Of a stretch of 64,000 nt of DNA, positions 1 to 11,941 are shown piece by piece; position 1 is the stretch's first letter, and each line of letters begins with the position of its first letter. The notes beneath the pieces were generated by a model that saw only the letters and a program-made list of their open reading frames with translations, was not told the DNA's origin and ran no database searches. Origin of the DNA: Alectoria sarmentosa (Eukaryota > Ascomycota > Lecanoromycetes > Lecanorales > Parmeliaceae); assembly GCA_009733775.1 (NCBI GenBank), contig WOGZ01000191.1, positions 1-64,000 on the forward strand. Reading direction: 5' to 3'. The position numbers and the translations under genes were made by a program.

Positions 1-78
1 TCCAATCCAATCCAATCCAATCCAATCCAATCCAATCCAATCCAATCCAATCCAATCCAATCCAATCCAATCCAACCC
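1..78. repeat. (TCCAA)n microsatellite
   Basis: About 15 near-perfect tandem TCCAA units run from the first base of the window, so the array probably continues beyond the left edge. It ends by degenerating into CCAACCAAAC. Confidence 0.95.
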
Positions 79-120
79 AACCAAACTTCCATTCCAAACA
101 AACGCCACCCCCACCCCCAT

Positions 121-205
121 CCCCATGCCATGCCATGCCATGCCATCCCATCCCATCCCATGCCATCCCATCCCATGATTACCATCCCATCCCATCCCAT
201 GACAA
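121..205. repeat. CATCC/CATGCC imperfect tandem repeat
   Basis: Degenerate pentamer repeats of CCATC and CCATG run for about 85 bp after the TCCAA array. Open frames crossing this tract are low-complexity artefacts. From 206 to 926 I see no convincing gene; that stretch holds only a short purine-rich tract near 360-410. Confidence 0.85.
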
Positions 206-926
206 CACCATCAATCGATCGCTACACACCCGCCCTCCATTCCATGCCACAGTGCTATTCCCGAACGTCCGCCTCCATTCCATGTCAAGGGTGCTATTGC
301 CGACTACATAAAAGAAAGTATTCCTTCCGAACCAAGATGCGACGGACGGACGGACGGACGGAGGGGGGAGGAAATCGGGAAAAAGAAAAAGAAAAAAAGA
401 AAAAAAAAGGTCGCGGGTGGCTCGTGAGTAACACACACTATCAGGAGATTTTTGAATAAGAAAGGGGACGTGGGATTTCTTGCCCTTTTGCTTCCGAAGA
501 TCCCAATTGGCGCGGTGCGCGATCGGTTTGTGGGAGCTGGAAGTGTGGAGGAAGGGCCATCGAGGATTGCGGATGTGGGGGTGGGTGAGAGGATTGAAGA
601 AGGAGGACCAGGCAAGAGCGGGACAGGGATTAGATACACACATATGTATACGGTGCACAAATGAGAGTCAGTGACACATTGATAAAATATCCTTTCGAAT
701 TTCTTTTCGATTGTCAAGCACCACCATTATGATTACACCACCACCTAAATGCAACAAGCATGCTTTCGAGCTAGCCGGTGGTCTCTCTCGCACCCGAATC
801 TAGACCCTTCCGCCGGTAGAAAGCAACGACCTCACCGTCCACAATGCACGAGTGTTCACTTTCTCTCCATCATGGGTATCGATAGAACAAAAGACATCAA
901 GAGCATGCTTTTTATGTATGACAGAT

Positions 927-1766
927 CTATGCGAGGAAGATGGCAGCGACGGCGGCCAGACCGGCGACGGCCATTGAGCTGCCGACGGTATTGGCGGCAC
1001 CCTTGAAGCTGGAGATAGGGGAGCTGGTGGCGCTTGGTGGTTTGACACTAGAGTGTTTGTCAGATGCGGGGATTTGGCAGATAGAAAAGTTGGAGATGAC
1101 TTACGCTCCAGTCGACGCGGTTCCAGAGGGAGCAGCGACAGCAGCTGCTCCACCAGCGGGAACGATGACAGGGGAACCTGGGCTCGGAGGAAGCTTGCCT
1201 GATGGCGAGGCAGATCCAGATGCACCAGACTCGCCGATGGATGGAGAGCCAGTTGAAGCGGCTGCTGCGGGGGTTGGGGTAGCGGTAACGGTCAAGTAGA
1301 CGGTGACTGGCGAGCAAGATGGGCAGGTCGAGCATGCGGCTGGAGATGAGGCAGCTGGAGCAACTGGAACTGGGACGACTGGAGCCGGGGCCTTGGCAGA
1401 GCCGGTCGAGCCAGCCTGAGCTGGGACCGGGACAACTGCGATGGATGGCGAGGGCGAGGGCGAGGCGAGGACGGGAGGGCCGACTGAGTAGGTGGAAGAT
1501 GCGCCAGCCTCGTTGGGACTTGGGGTTGATACAAATGGCGCTGGGACAACAGTCGGGGTCTTGTAGGCTGGGCAGTTCTTGACAGTGGGAGCACAGCTGG
1601 TGAGGATGGTGTCGACGGTGCTGAAGGCGGTCGCCTCAACAACAGCAGTTGGTGCTGAGGCTGCGGAGACCTGCTCTTGGACTTGGCCGTCCGAGAGCTC
1701 ATTGGCCAAACCAGCCATGACGGCGGAGCCAGCGCTCAAGGCAACGAGAGCGAATGAGTAACGCAT
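927..1766 (-). CDS. GPI-anchored Ser/Pro/Ala-rich cell-wall protein
   Basis: Exons 1766-1105 and 1047-927 are joined across a 57-bp intron with donor GTAAGT, giving 260 aa. The start at 1766 opens a clear signal peptide (MRYSFALVALSAGSAVMAG). An upstream in-frame ATG at 1835 would bury that signal, so it was not used. Next come a short Cys-containing segment (TSCAPTVKNCPAYK), a long Pro/Ala/Ser/Val-rich low-complexity stretch and a Cys cluster (CSTCPSC). Exon 2 ends in a small-residue site followed by a hydrophobic tail (SSMAVAGLAAVAAIFLA), as in GPI-anchored fungal proteins. The likely location is the plasma membrane or cell wall, as a structural or adhesion protein. No enzymatic domain is visible. 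Without exon 2 the protein would lack the anchor, which supports the intron. Confidence 0.8.
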
Positions 1767-3774
1767 TTTGATTGATGTGAAAACGAGTTGATTTGATCTG
1801 GGAAAATGTGAATTGAAAGTGAGAGAAAGTTGCAAGTTATTAAGAGAGCGTATAGAAGCGTGGAGAATTTTCTAGTCTTTGGTTAAAGAGAGTGGATGAC
1901 CGAAGTCGAAAGCTGGCAGGAGCAAAGATGATGATAAAAAGCGAGAGAAGTTGGATAAAGGGACAAAGACAAAGGCTGGGCGGCGGTAAGAGTGATCCTT
2001 ATACCAGTGATTTAAGATTGCAGGCGATCATCGGGAATAAAAATAACACTAATCATAATGGGGGACAAGGGGTAAGTAATAAAGTGACAAGTCAAAGTTG
2101 GGCACGGGCGGCGCCAGTTGAATGTTGAATGCACTTCGGCTCCTTGCGAAATTTGATTAGCCAGGAACAAAGATCCATGCTTAGTTATCGTCATTTGCTG
2201 CAGGTACTCGTATCGCTGATTGGGCCAATCGGACTGGTGAATAGGAAAATAGCTCATCAAGGGAAGAACAATTGAATCATTTGCAATGCCGGAAGAGAAT
2301 GAAGCTGCTGCTGCTGTCCGGTCGAGCAGCAACATGCTGAGTCTTGAGTCTTGAGTGGTGAGTCGTTGCCTCACAACAACAGCCGGTGTGTTGCAATTGC
2401 GCTGCTTTGCCATGTAAGAGCGGTGAAGGATTGTATGTAGCAGGTGCATGTGTGCATGTGTACTCTGTATGCAAAGCAAAGATCAGAAGATCAGCTTCCT
2501 CTCCCACGAGTCACCCTGGTCTTTGTTGAAACAGATGCGAGATTTGTCGGACAAAGTACAGCGTGTAGTTGAGCTTTTAAGCTTTTACCACTAATCCGAT
2601 AAAGGTGATTACCCCTGAGCTAATGCATGCGCTCAAACGGTAGCGCTGGAAACAGACAGCCTATCAGGAGGACATTCAACCTTTTCATTTTGATTACAAA
2701 GACAAAGCCCTTTCCTTCCCCCAGCTTCTGCTCTTTAGGCTTCGAGAGCAATTACATCACATGATAATCATCTTATATCACTATCTTGTTGTCGACGGCG
2801 TTACGTCGCGTCGCGTAAATTGCGCTTACGCCTGTGGAGAGAAGAAGACAATTGATCCTTCCAGATGTGAAGGACCATAAAATTAGCTCACGTCATTTTA
2901 ACGTGACATCCGTTTCAATTCATTTCAACAATGTTACCTTACTGCATCACAGCTCCAGGCTGTGTGGCTTCTACACCTGTCTTTTTGATTATATAATGAA
3001 CATCGTTCCACCATCTTTCTTATGCTATCGAATCACGTGCACAGAAGTTGAAGATCATTCTCAATTGATCGTGACCTTCCAATCTGCGTCTCACGCACAG
3101 GTCACAGGTATCAATTTTAGAATACTGCCCTCAAGCTCTCTTCAGTACGAGGGGTACCTTGGGTCGTCGCGGACCGCAGATAGTCCACATCAATCGTAAC
3201 CTTGTTGGAACTTGAGTTTCATCAGGGTTAGGGCTAATGTGACTGGATTGCATGAGCATAGAGAGTTATATACAGGAGGTCATGGACCACTATATATGTA
3301 CCGTGCTGCAGAGATTTCCGTCTGATTCCATAGGAACCAGGTGTTTTCAAGGGAAAATCTCAAACTCCCTCGCAACTCAAATCCACGCAATTGCCGAGTG
3401 AGCAAAGTACCATAGTGATATGCCAAAACCGAAAAACCCAACAAACCTAGCCGTTATATCATGAGCCAAGAGCATTATGATGACTGGGACACTCATTAGC
3501 CCACGGTGTCTATGTCACGACCTTTCATAAGCATCTTCATAACGACAATGAATTGAATCCGCTGACCTACCAATCAACGACGTCCAACGCCACAGCTCCA
3601 TCAAAGGCTGCAACTTTCTCGAATGTCCTTGACAAGTATGCTGCAGTGCAATGCCATCTCCTTCCTTGGCTACCTACTGGACCATGTCCAAGCTCTGATA
3701 ACGCCCAACACGTAAGTGAAAGCTGCCCTCCTCCCACCCTCTCCCTCTCCCGCACAACCCGCACAACCCGCACA

Positions 3775-3860
3775 ACCCATCTTCCCATCAACCCCATCAA
3801 CCCATCTTCCCATCAACCCCACTCCCCATCTCCCCACCAACCAACCAACCAACCATCCAT
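3775..3860. repeat. CCCATCAA / CAACCAAC minisatellite
   Basis: Imperfect tandem copies of CCCATCAA and CCATCTT, followed by (CCAA)n, produce spurious Pro/Ser/Thr-rich reading frames on both strands. Confidence 0.85.
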
Positions 3861-3875
3861 TCTCATTCATTTCAG

Positions 3876-4003
3876 GACGTACGTACGTACGTACGCACCT
3901 TCATAATGAAAAACCTAGACCGATTCGTCCCCCCCACATCACAGAGGGTTCATTCTTCCCCAGCTGCCGCATACATACATAAATACATACATACATACAT
4001 CAA
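3876..4003. repeat. (ACGT)n and (ATAC)n microsatellites
   Basis: A short run of about four ACGT units near 3877-3893 is followed by ATAC/ATACAT units at about 3971-4001. Simple repeats with no coding signal. Confidence 0.85.
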
Positions 4004-4175
4004 CACAGCACCATCTATCTCAAGCAAACATCCTTCCCCCAATTCTCCAATCCCACGCCCCTCCCTTCCACCCTCCTCTCCCGCGAAACCACTCGCGAGG
4101 ACCGTGGAAAACAGCCAAGAAATCTTAAGAAAAAAGGGCAGCACGCGTCCCAAAAGCCCTCTTTCGCGATGTACT

Positions 4176-4206
4176 TGGGGCTGGGCTGGGCTGGGCTGGG
4201 CTGGGT
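4176..4206. repeat. (GGGCT)n pentanucleotide repeat
   Basis: Five tandem GGGCT units. A short CTG trinucleotide run (about 4248-4266) lies just downstream. Confidence 0.85.
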
Positions 4207-4801
4207 TTGGATAACGAAATGAAACAAAACAAAACAGAGGAGACGATGCTGCTGCTGCTGATGCTGCATTCGCGCGCGAAGTGAGCGCGATTTTTTGAAT
4301 TGGTAGCTGGGGAGGTTGTTGCGGTGTTGCATTGCTCACTCACGGCATCGATGGCTTAATTCTGCGCTCCAATCGTCGATAGCGTTGATAGTCACCGTCT
4401 CAGACTTAGACATGTCAAGGGGAGGGGAGCGGGTGCCGAAAGTCGCCCTTCTGTCCCGACCGCGTGGGGGGTTCGTTCGAGTCGAGTCCACAAAAAGTGT
4501 AGGGCTTCTTTTTCCAGCGTACCGAGAGAAGGACGACAAAAGGAGGCTCTCCACGATTTTATATGGTATGGGACGCAGGAGTGATCCGTGGCTGTATTAT
4601 CTTCAACTCTGCTGAATATATGTACATCCGACCGTCTGATCATCCAATGCAAGTGCTCCACATGCTCATATTTGCACACAATCAAGCCATGTACAAAATC
4701 CCACCATCAAAGGGAGATGAATGTAGCTTTGGCCGTCGATGGTGCCTGGAGTTGGCGCAATTGCTATGTGAATCCTGAACATGTGCCGTTCTCTACATCA
4801 A

Positions 4802-7800
4802 TTACTGCCCATTCATGCCCTGCATTGCGTTGGGCTGCTGTTCGCCTGGATGCTGCCCCTGGCCCGGATCGAAGGCCGGGAATCCATTTACGTCGCCCAG
4901 CTGCGCCATATCCCACTCAAGCGTCATAGGCATCTGCCACAAATCCTGCGGCACGAAAGGCTGCTGAAACGAGCCCATGTTGAAGGAATCGCCATTATAC
5001 TGCTGGCCGTCCAAATTGATATCTTGGTACCCATTCATGCCGTTAGAAGGCGACGTGATATTAGAGAAGTCGGCGCCTGAGAAGTCGACGGGAAGATTCA
5101 TGTCTGAGAAGCTGGGGGAGAAGCCTTGTAGATTGGGATTGAAATTCTGGTTATTTAGATCACCGTTGAATCCAGGAGTGAAGATGCTCTGGGGTGTAGG
5201 CGCATTGTTTGATTGCGGGGGTTGTGGCGCGGTGCGTTTCTGTGGGATTTGTGGCGTGTTTTGTGCTGTGTCGTCGTCGTCGATCCTGCTGCTTCTTCGT
5301 TTTCGGCGAGAGTGGGACTCTTTATCGCCTCTTTCAAGGACGACGCGGGCAATGCGCTCAAACTCGGCACATACGCCTAGCATGCGTTTGACTCCGCCTT
5401 GTTCTTCGGTGACGGCAAGCAAGGAGAGGAAGATCACGACTTGGTTCATTAATTTGACGTCTGAGCGGGCGCGAGCGTCCTGAGGATTCTGTAGAATATT
5501 TGCAAAGAGAGTGACTAAGGCTGAGACAGGAAAGTAGATTATTAACCTAGAAGAAAATTAATAATTTTAAACGGATATTGATATAGTACTCGACTTACCA
5601 GACGCAAGAGTAGTCACCCTTTGGTATGTATCGTATTAGGTGAATGGAAGCCCTCGCAGCTTGTACGCACAATGCCGCTGACGAAAAAACTCTCGGGTTT
5701 AGTGGCCTAGCGTTCAGGCCTTGAATTGCATAATTTGATAGTCGGCTAGTCCAGTAACCGTGGTGAACAGACATGCGATGGATTGTCGTCAAGCAATTGT
5801 AGTAGGCGAAATGAAGAACCACAACATGGAGGATCAACGGAGTATGAGATGCCTTGATCTCGTGCTCTGGTCGGAAATCAATGGGTATGCTATCTTTCCA
5901 CTCTTCGAGTTCTTTGTCGAGTTCGCCAATGGTGTTCAGCAGAGCACCGTCGGACTGTTTTGAAGCTTTCGTAGAGTACAATTGTTTGTAAACTTTGCTT
6001 TCGATAACGGCAAAGGTACACATGAACCTGAAAAGATTGGCTTTTCCTTTGCCGTCAGCCAGAGGTATGTTTCCAATATTGTCCACGGGGTCAACTGTGG
6101 GCAATTCAACATTCATATCATCATCATCTTGCGCTGGCGGTCGACCAGACCTCAGGCAGATACTAGTTCACGTTAGTCATGGGAGGTAAATCACATGTTC
6201 CCGAGCTTACTCTTTGTCGAGGAGGTAGGCAATCCAGAACACACGCTTCCGTTGCTCGTTCTCGACTGAATTCAGATTGAAGCCCGAGCCGCGCTTGTGG
6301 AGGCCTATGCTCGTTGCAAGCCGGATTGCGGCGGCGACCAGGAAGAAAGAAGGTTGAGGGTTCGGAGTGCCCATCAGGAAGAGAGCCTGCATAGTTCGGG
6401 TCATCACTATAACCTTATAATTTCGACGAGAGAATATACCATGCCAAGGAGAGCTTGCACACTGAGAAGGTCTGTGTTCCGCATTGTGAGCTCAGTGAGT
6501 ACTCCCATTGCATTCTTCAGATAACCCCACGCCTTCTGATCGTCCTCTTGTGGCACCATGTTACTCATCATTCGTAGTCGATGCGCGATGGCTAATGCAA
6601 CATTAAGACTAGCCCACCACCCTGACCCTTCATAAGGTTTTCGTGAATAATGCCTATTTACCAAGTGCATGAATGTTGGTTCGTGGAAAAGCGGAAACAT
6701 GCAATTGAAATTTTCGAAAAAGTCTTGGAGCAAGGAGAGTGCCTCGTGTTCGGGCGGTAATTGAACAAAAGGTCTTTTCTCGAATAGGTCGTTGAAGACC
6801 TCAGGCTTCCAGTAATTCCATTTGACCTCGTTCACATCTGCTGAGGCGATCATGTCTTGAAAAGAACTGTCCCCAGTTTTTTCGTTGACCCACTGTATGC
6901 CCTTTGGAGAGAAGATAGAGAAGCCAGAGGAAGATCCTGTGATGTGTGAGTAGCCAACCTAAAGTTTGTGAAACCAAGTTCCTACCAATGTATCTTGTTT
7001 CACCACAGTTGTTTGTGACAAGCGAGCACATCATATCAGATAACTCCTCGACCGGCTCTCCTTTTTCTTTTGCTGGTTCTGCGGGAGAGGCTACAGAGTC
7101 CCGTGAATTTGGCAATCTGTCCGTTTGGGGGGTGTGGCGTGGGGAATCGAAGGTTCTCGACTGGCTGCCAGACTTCGAGGATCTCTCCGAGGTCTTTGCT
7201 GGTGTCTCACCACTGCTTTGGCTGAATGTCTTATCTGTTATCCTTCTCTCCTGCGTGACTGAATCAGGCCCATCAATCACTGTCTTATCTGCTAGAAACC
7301 TTTCCTTCATCTTCTCTAGGTCAGGCACATCTTCACCCTCTTCATTCAGTATCCCGGAGAGCTTCAGTAGAGACTCCATCCGACCGAGACGGTTCTCTAA
7401 TCCCTCAATATATTTCGCGCTGCACTTTGGTCAGCGTCCGAGAGGCCACCAATTGAAGTAGACCGCATACCCTTTTGGAGGATTGCGCTTCTTCTCAACC
7501 TGAGTGAAGATACATTCTGATTTATAGTTGAGACAATGTGAGCATGCCGGCATTTTCCCATCACATTTTATTTTCTTTTTCCGGCACATATCACACGCCT
7601 GCAACATTTGTCAATGACATCAGCCAACGAATTGGTAGAGGCCAAGTACACACTCGGGCTATCCGCCTTCTTTTCGCGTCGGTACTCTCGTCATGACCTC
7701 CATCGTGATCCTGCCCATCACCGTCTGCGAATTCGAAATTGGGTACCGTTGGCGAGTCATTGTTCTCGTTACTACCGAAGTATTGAGGAGGAGGATTTGT

Positions 7801-7857
7801 AAGAGGAGGGAGGTCGAACGAGTCGTGATGATGGGGAGGCTGTTGAAATTGGTCCAT
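4802..7857 (-). CDS. Zn2Cys6 transcription factor with fungal-specific middle homology region
   Basis: Seven exons (7857-7654, 7598-7471, 7419-6986, 6936-6440, 6386-6211, 6162-5599, 5546-4802) are joined by six 48-55-bp GT-AG introns into 915 aa. Residues 70-97 form a zinc cluster, CX2CX6CX6CX2CX6C, beginning [14 protein letters not shown]. It is followed by a linker and a short coiled coil ([16 protein letters not shown]) typical of dimerising zinc-cluster regulators. A Ser/Thr/Glu-rich linker precedes the fungal transcription-factor homology domain ([23 protein letters not shown]). The C-terminus is Asn/Gln-rich and probably activates transcription. It should be a nuclear sequence-specific regulator; target genes cannot be read from context. 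The motif after the fourth intron joins smoothly into the conserved domain, which supports the splicing. I do not recognise a named orthologue with certainty. Confidence 0.88.
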
Positions 7858-8267
7858 GGCAGTATTATGGGCTATGGAGAGTTGTGATAGGTCAGGAGTC
7901 TGGAATAGAGGTTGGGGTCAATGCGATGACATCTTCTCGCTACGGGAGGTAGCTGTCATTGAAGGGTGGGGGGAGGGATTGAAAATGATGTACGGAAGTG
8001 AGACCGAGCAAGTCATCACAAACGATTTAAGCGAATCTAAGATCAGGAAGTGACAATAGTATGTTCGAGAAACCCATGCAGGCTGCAATAATGTTGTGTG
8101 CATTGTTATCAGTAAGCAAGCGCCCAAAGGATGACAGGATGATCGACAATCCCTGCCTTTCCCATCCACTGAAAGTGTCTCGGCCATACACTTAGCGCAG
8201 CACTAAGTCCGGTCACATACGAAGAGTAAGGTAGTACACAGCATCAAATCCCTTAGACCACCTCCAC

Positions 8268-9689
8268 ATGAGACCATGTAAGTCATATCCGCATTTGGAG
8301 CAACATACCATCCATGGGACGGAAACAAGTTGACAGACGGAAGGCCACCTCTCACCGCAGCCGAGCTTCTGAAGCATCCCGAGTACGAACATGTGACATG
8401 GGATCTAAAACCAGCGCAAAAGGGTAAAGTTGCCGTTGCAGAGGGTCGAGGCGGGCCTATACAGATATCGTATGAAGTCCATGGCAATGGCCCAACAAAG
8501 CTTGTGGTAGGTAATACATCTGTTCGTATCACTCTCCTCCAACAGTGAAAAGAACACTCGGTGAACCTGTTTGTCAAATGCTACTGGTACGGATATATCT
8601 ATTCATTTTTTGATCATCGCCTTTTCGAGAGATGGATAGTGTCATCAAGAGGTCTTTGTTGGATGTTGATATGAGTTTCAGTGGATTATGGGCCTTGCAG
8701 GATTCAAGACAACATGGCAACGGCAAACCAAAGACTTTGGTCATGGTCAAAACACGAACCGAGACCAGAGCACCAAGTATTCGTGTTTGATCTTTGACAA
8801 CAGAGGGGTCGGGAAATCTGACAAGCCTCTGATGCGGTATTCTACTTCTGAAATGGCAAAAGATACTCTAGAACTTGTTAATCATGTTGGATGGACGTCT
8901 CAGCGTCAATTACATATCGTTGGAATAAGCTTGGGTGGTATGATTGGTCAGGAGCTTGTAAGCTTTCCATTCCGGCTGTACGGGAAGGGATCTTGCTGAG
9001 CCCAGATGTAGGCGTTAATGGTGCCAGAGAGGATAGCATCATTAACTCTGATGGCGACTGCACCAAGGCTTTTCAGTACAGTGGTCACTATCCCCTTTCC
9101 CACTCCTAGACAATATTTTGCTGAATTGGATAAGGGCTACTTCCAAAACCTTAGAGATAGAATCAATATGTTGTTCGTCACTCTTTCCTTACAATTCTTG
9201 TGCCAGATGCCTCACCACTAACACTCGCCCCTCAGTTTACCAAAGGCCATAGACGATCAACTGGACTCCATCAAAGCACGCACTTTCAGTCAACCCTGGC
9301 TGAATGAACCAGACGCCGAAGGCCATTTTCCCACAAACGGCGACCGCTGGGCTGCCCAGGAAGTGACAAAACGACGAGATGTTGAGGGTTTCACCAGACG
9401 CGGCTTCATTCTTCAAGCGATAGCTGCGAATTGGCATCACAAGAGTGCAGTGCAGCTGAATCAATTGGGGGATCAGGTCGGCAGAAACAGAATCCTGGTA
9501 ATCCACGGGACAGCAGATAAAATGATTACGCAGCCGCACGGCGAATTATTGGTAAAGGAACTGGGTGGAGAGGAGAAAGGGGTGACGCGCTGTATGGTAG
9601 AGGGAAGGGGCCATGGGTTGCAAATGGAATGGAGAAGGGATCTCACAAAGTTGATTGCGGGATTTGTGGAGAAGACGGGGAAATTGTAG
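8268..9689 (+). CDS. Alpha/beta-hydrolase fold protein
   Basis: Proposed exons are 8268-8277, 8337-8506, 8682-8957, 9012-9172 and 9236-9689, giving 356 aa. The nucleophile elbow GISLGG places the catalytic Ser near residue 143. The acid is probably Asp300 in VIHGTADKM and the base His332 in GRGHG. WIMGLAGFKTTWQ and FDNRGVGKSDKP match the oxyanion-strand region of this family. Substrate is unknown; it is probably a cytosolic esterase or lipase-like hydrolase. Exon 1 is the weak point: the 10-nt exon plus 59-bp intron is the nearest solution that supplies an in-frame ATG, because TTG at 8330 is the only start-like codon in the second exon. The second intron (8507-8681) is long for this genome. 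The 3' exons are firm. Confidence 0.8.
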
Positions 9690-10175
9690 ATAGAAATTCC
9701 CCGTCGTTCCAGGACTTTGGACTAACCACCAAAAGGTGACAAGAGAAGCAGCCACAAAGGTCGTTTGTGGATTATTGACACCTCGCGTCCTCTCGTTGGA
9801 GTGTTACGGTAAGCTTGGCTAGGCTCATCGCTTCCCACGCCATTTCTTCTCCAGCTCCCCTGCCAGTGCTATCACGCCTTCAAGCGAAGTGGTGGAGCAT
9901 GGGGAAATGGTGAAATGGTGAAACGGAAGCGAACACAAAACTTAAGCTTGATTTCATGAGCGGAGACATTTCAACTCAGATCCCCGGGATACGTCCCTAG
10001 ATGCTCTCCAAGTCGCCTCTCATATGCCACGGCAACTCCATAATCGAGATCCCATCCCAGATAGAATCGAACGAAGCCACCTTCTCGTGGCGCTAAGGCT
10101 GCCATCAAAGTGTCACTTGCAAAGTCAACTCCACGCTATGCAGAAACCCATATGTTACAACCCAGTTCGCGTATT
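9690..10175. other. Intergenic region, nothing recognised
   Basis: About 490 bp between the 3' ends of the converging hydrolase and PAM18 genes; it probably holds both 3' UTRs. No convincing reading frame or repeat. Confidence 0.6.
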
Positions 10176-10626
10176 TCATAAATGTCCCGAGCTCTTCTCC
10201 AGAAACTCCTTCGCCTCATTTACTTTTGTAGCCAAATACGGACTTCCCCCTCGATCTGGATGATTCAGCAGCATAAGTTGACGATGATTCTTTCGTATTT
10301 TCTCTTTGGTAAGCATACGCTCACTGTTCATCAAAAGGTCAGCTCTCCATCTTTGTATTTCCAGCCAGGTAGAACATCGTACTTGAGTTGTAGTATTAAC
10401 GACGCCTCCCTTCTATTCATCTTAGGCTCAAAGCCGCCTTTATAGTAAGCCTTGCCCAAAGCGCTCACACCTGCTGCTCCACCGCGGTACTTTCGAAGTG
10501 CGACTATGCCTGCTCGTCCCTGCGCAGTTCCGTCAGTAGATAGCTCGCCACTGAAAGAGGTGAAGGAGGCTTTACGAAGAACGCAGCAGCAGCAACTCCT
10601 ACTCCCACTCCTATCACCGTCGCCAT
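10176..10626 (-). CDS. PAM18: Mitochondrial import motor J-protein Pam18/Tim14
   Basis: Exons 10626-10576, 10519-10383 and 10323-10176 give 111 aa; the introns are 56 and 59 bp. An N-terminal hydrophobic segment (residues 2-17, [14 protein letters not shown]) leads into GRAG, then [14 protein letters not shown], and a degenerate J domain carrying the invariant HPD at residues 84-86 (LLNHPDRGG). This is the layout of Tim14/Pam18. That protein sits in the inner membrane with the J domain in the matrix, where it stimulates mtHsp70 ATPase at the TIM23 import motor. Length fits the short filamentous-fungal form. The gene diverges from RLP24 across 270 bp. Stop is TGA at 10176-10178. Confidence 0.93.
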
Positions 10627-10896
10627 GCTTGAACGGGGCTTGTCTTCGGAAGCCACTATTTCCAGTATGGCTGCAAGTTCGAGACAGGTCACTGCATCGC
10701 TGACCTGACAAGATGAACAGTGGTAAAGAAAATCCGGTTCGAGAGAGCGGCGATGTCGGATTTGCCCGCAAATAATAGCCTAGCTTCGAAGAAGCTAGCG
10801 CGGGCTCCATGATTTTCCGCTCCGAGTCTTGAAGACATTCGCACGAACTTTCCAGGATTTACATCGTATTTCAAACAAATCCACAGAGAGGCAAAG
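10627..10896. promoter_or_regulatory. Shared divergent promoter PAM18 / RLP24
   Basis: The two start codons are only 270 bp apart and point away from each other, so both promoters and 5' UTRs must lie here or overlap neighbouring sequence. No TATA box is evident. Inferred from position only. Confidence 0.55.
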
Positions 10897-11877
10897 ATGA
10901 GGATCGAAACCTGTTGGTGTTCCTGTCTATGAGAGTGTTAGACACGATGCTAATACGTGCGCTAGGTTACTTTTGTTCGCACCCTGTCTATCCCTCGGTA
11001 CGTAGATATCTGAGATGACCTTTCCTGCTTGATCATGTTTCGAGAGCAAGAGACCCAGTCTACTCGCGAGACCTGTCCTGAAACTCCATCCCCTACGTCG
11101 AATAAGCGATGCTGACACGGAAATCTGCGTAGAAGGGTGCTTCTGCCGATTGCTCCTCTGGATTCCTTCGGAGCTGACAGATGCAGGTATAACCTTCGTA
11201 CGCAACGACGCCAAACAATTCAAGTTCTGCAGATGTAGGTCCCATTGATTCCTCTCCTTGTATGAAACATGACAAAGCTGAGCCCAGTTGACACCCTTGA
11301 TAGCAAAATGCCACAAGAACGTACATGAGCCCCCTTACCCGAGTCTGCTCATCTGCTAAACCACCTTCCAGTTCAAGATGAAGCGTAACCCAAGAAAGCT
11401 GAAGTGGACCAAGGCATTTCGGGTAATTTTCATCGATGAGCCAATTCCTTCAAGAGGAGCATTTGACCTATTCATCAGAAAGCCGCTGGTAAAGAAATGA
11501 CCGTCGACACCACGCTTCAGTTCGCTGCCCGCCGGAACGTCCCTGTCCGCTACGACCGCAACCTTGTTTCGACAACGCTCAAGGCCATGCGACGAGTCTC
11601 GGAGATCCGGGCGAGGAGACAGAGAGTCTTCTTCAAGAACCGCATGGCCGGTAATAAAGAGAGGGTGAGGGCTGCGAACAGGAAGTTGGTGGCTGAGAAC
11701 GAACATCTGCTGCCGAGGCAAAGAGCAAGCGAGAGGATGGCCGCCGAGGTGGAGCAGCCGTTGGAAGTCGAGCCGATAAAGGTGCCTGTGCAGAAGGAGA
11801 AGGAGAAGGAGAAGAAGAGGGTGAAGCAGAGGATGCAGGTTGGCGGTGGCATGGAGGACGAGATGGATGTGGACTAA
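10897..11877 (+). CDS. RLP24: Ribosome biogenesis protein Rlp24 (L24-like), seven exons including a 4-nt micro-exon
   Basis: Exons 10897-10912, 10966-10997, 11133-11136, 11187-11234, 11304-11320, 11372-11422 and 11479-11877 encode 188 aa. The start reads MRIETCYFC, and C6, C9, C32 and C36 form the L24e zinc ribbon. [20 protein letters not shown] and VPVRYDRN are family hallmarks, and the tail is Lys/Glu-rich and acidic. In yeast Rlp24 enters early pre-60S particles in the nucleolus, recruits the AAA-ATPase Afg2/Drg1 and is later replaced by L24. Six introns are packed into the first 56 codons. The third exon is only AAGG. It is flanked by TAG and GTGCTT, both neighbouring introns carry CTGAC branch-like sites, and it restores the conserved PSKGITF. 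Exon 5 is 17 nt. Without the 4-nt exon the frame hits a stop. Confidence 0.88.
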
Positions 11878-11941
11878 ATCCCTGATCTTTATAAAACTAC
11901 GATACCAATGTTCAAAGCGTGGCGTTCGGATAACAATAGAA

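Larger units (their letters stand above)
1767..4801. other. Intergenic region, no gene recognised
   Basis: About 3 kb between the wall protein and the Zn2Cys6 regulator. Open frames here are short, mutually overlapping and low in complexity. The region contains the repeats listed separately between 3775 and 4206. I see no tRNA or conserved domain. Confidence 0.6.

Noticed and set aside
1..205. Telomere or subtelomere repeat
   Set aside because: The unit is TCCAA, not the TTAGGG/CCCTAA telomere unit of these fungi; it is an ordinary microsatellite.
4474..4494. tRNA T-arm-like string GTTCGTTCGAGTC
   Set aside because: No cloverleaf partner sequences upstream and no A/B-box spacing. I found no convincing tRNA anywhere in the window.
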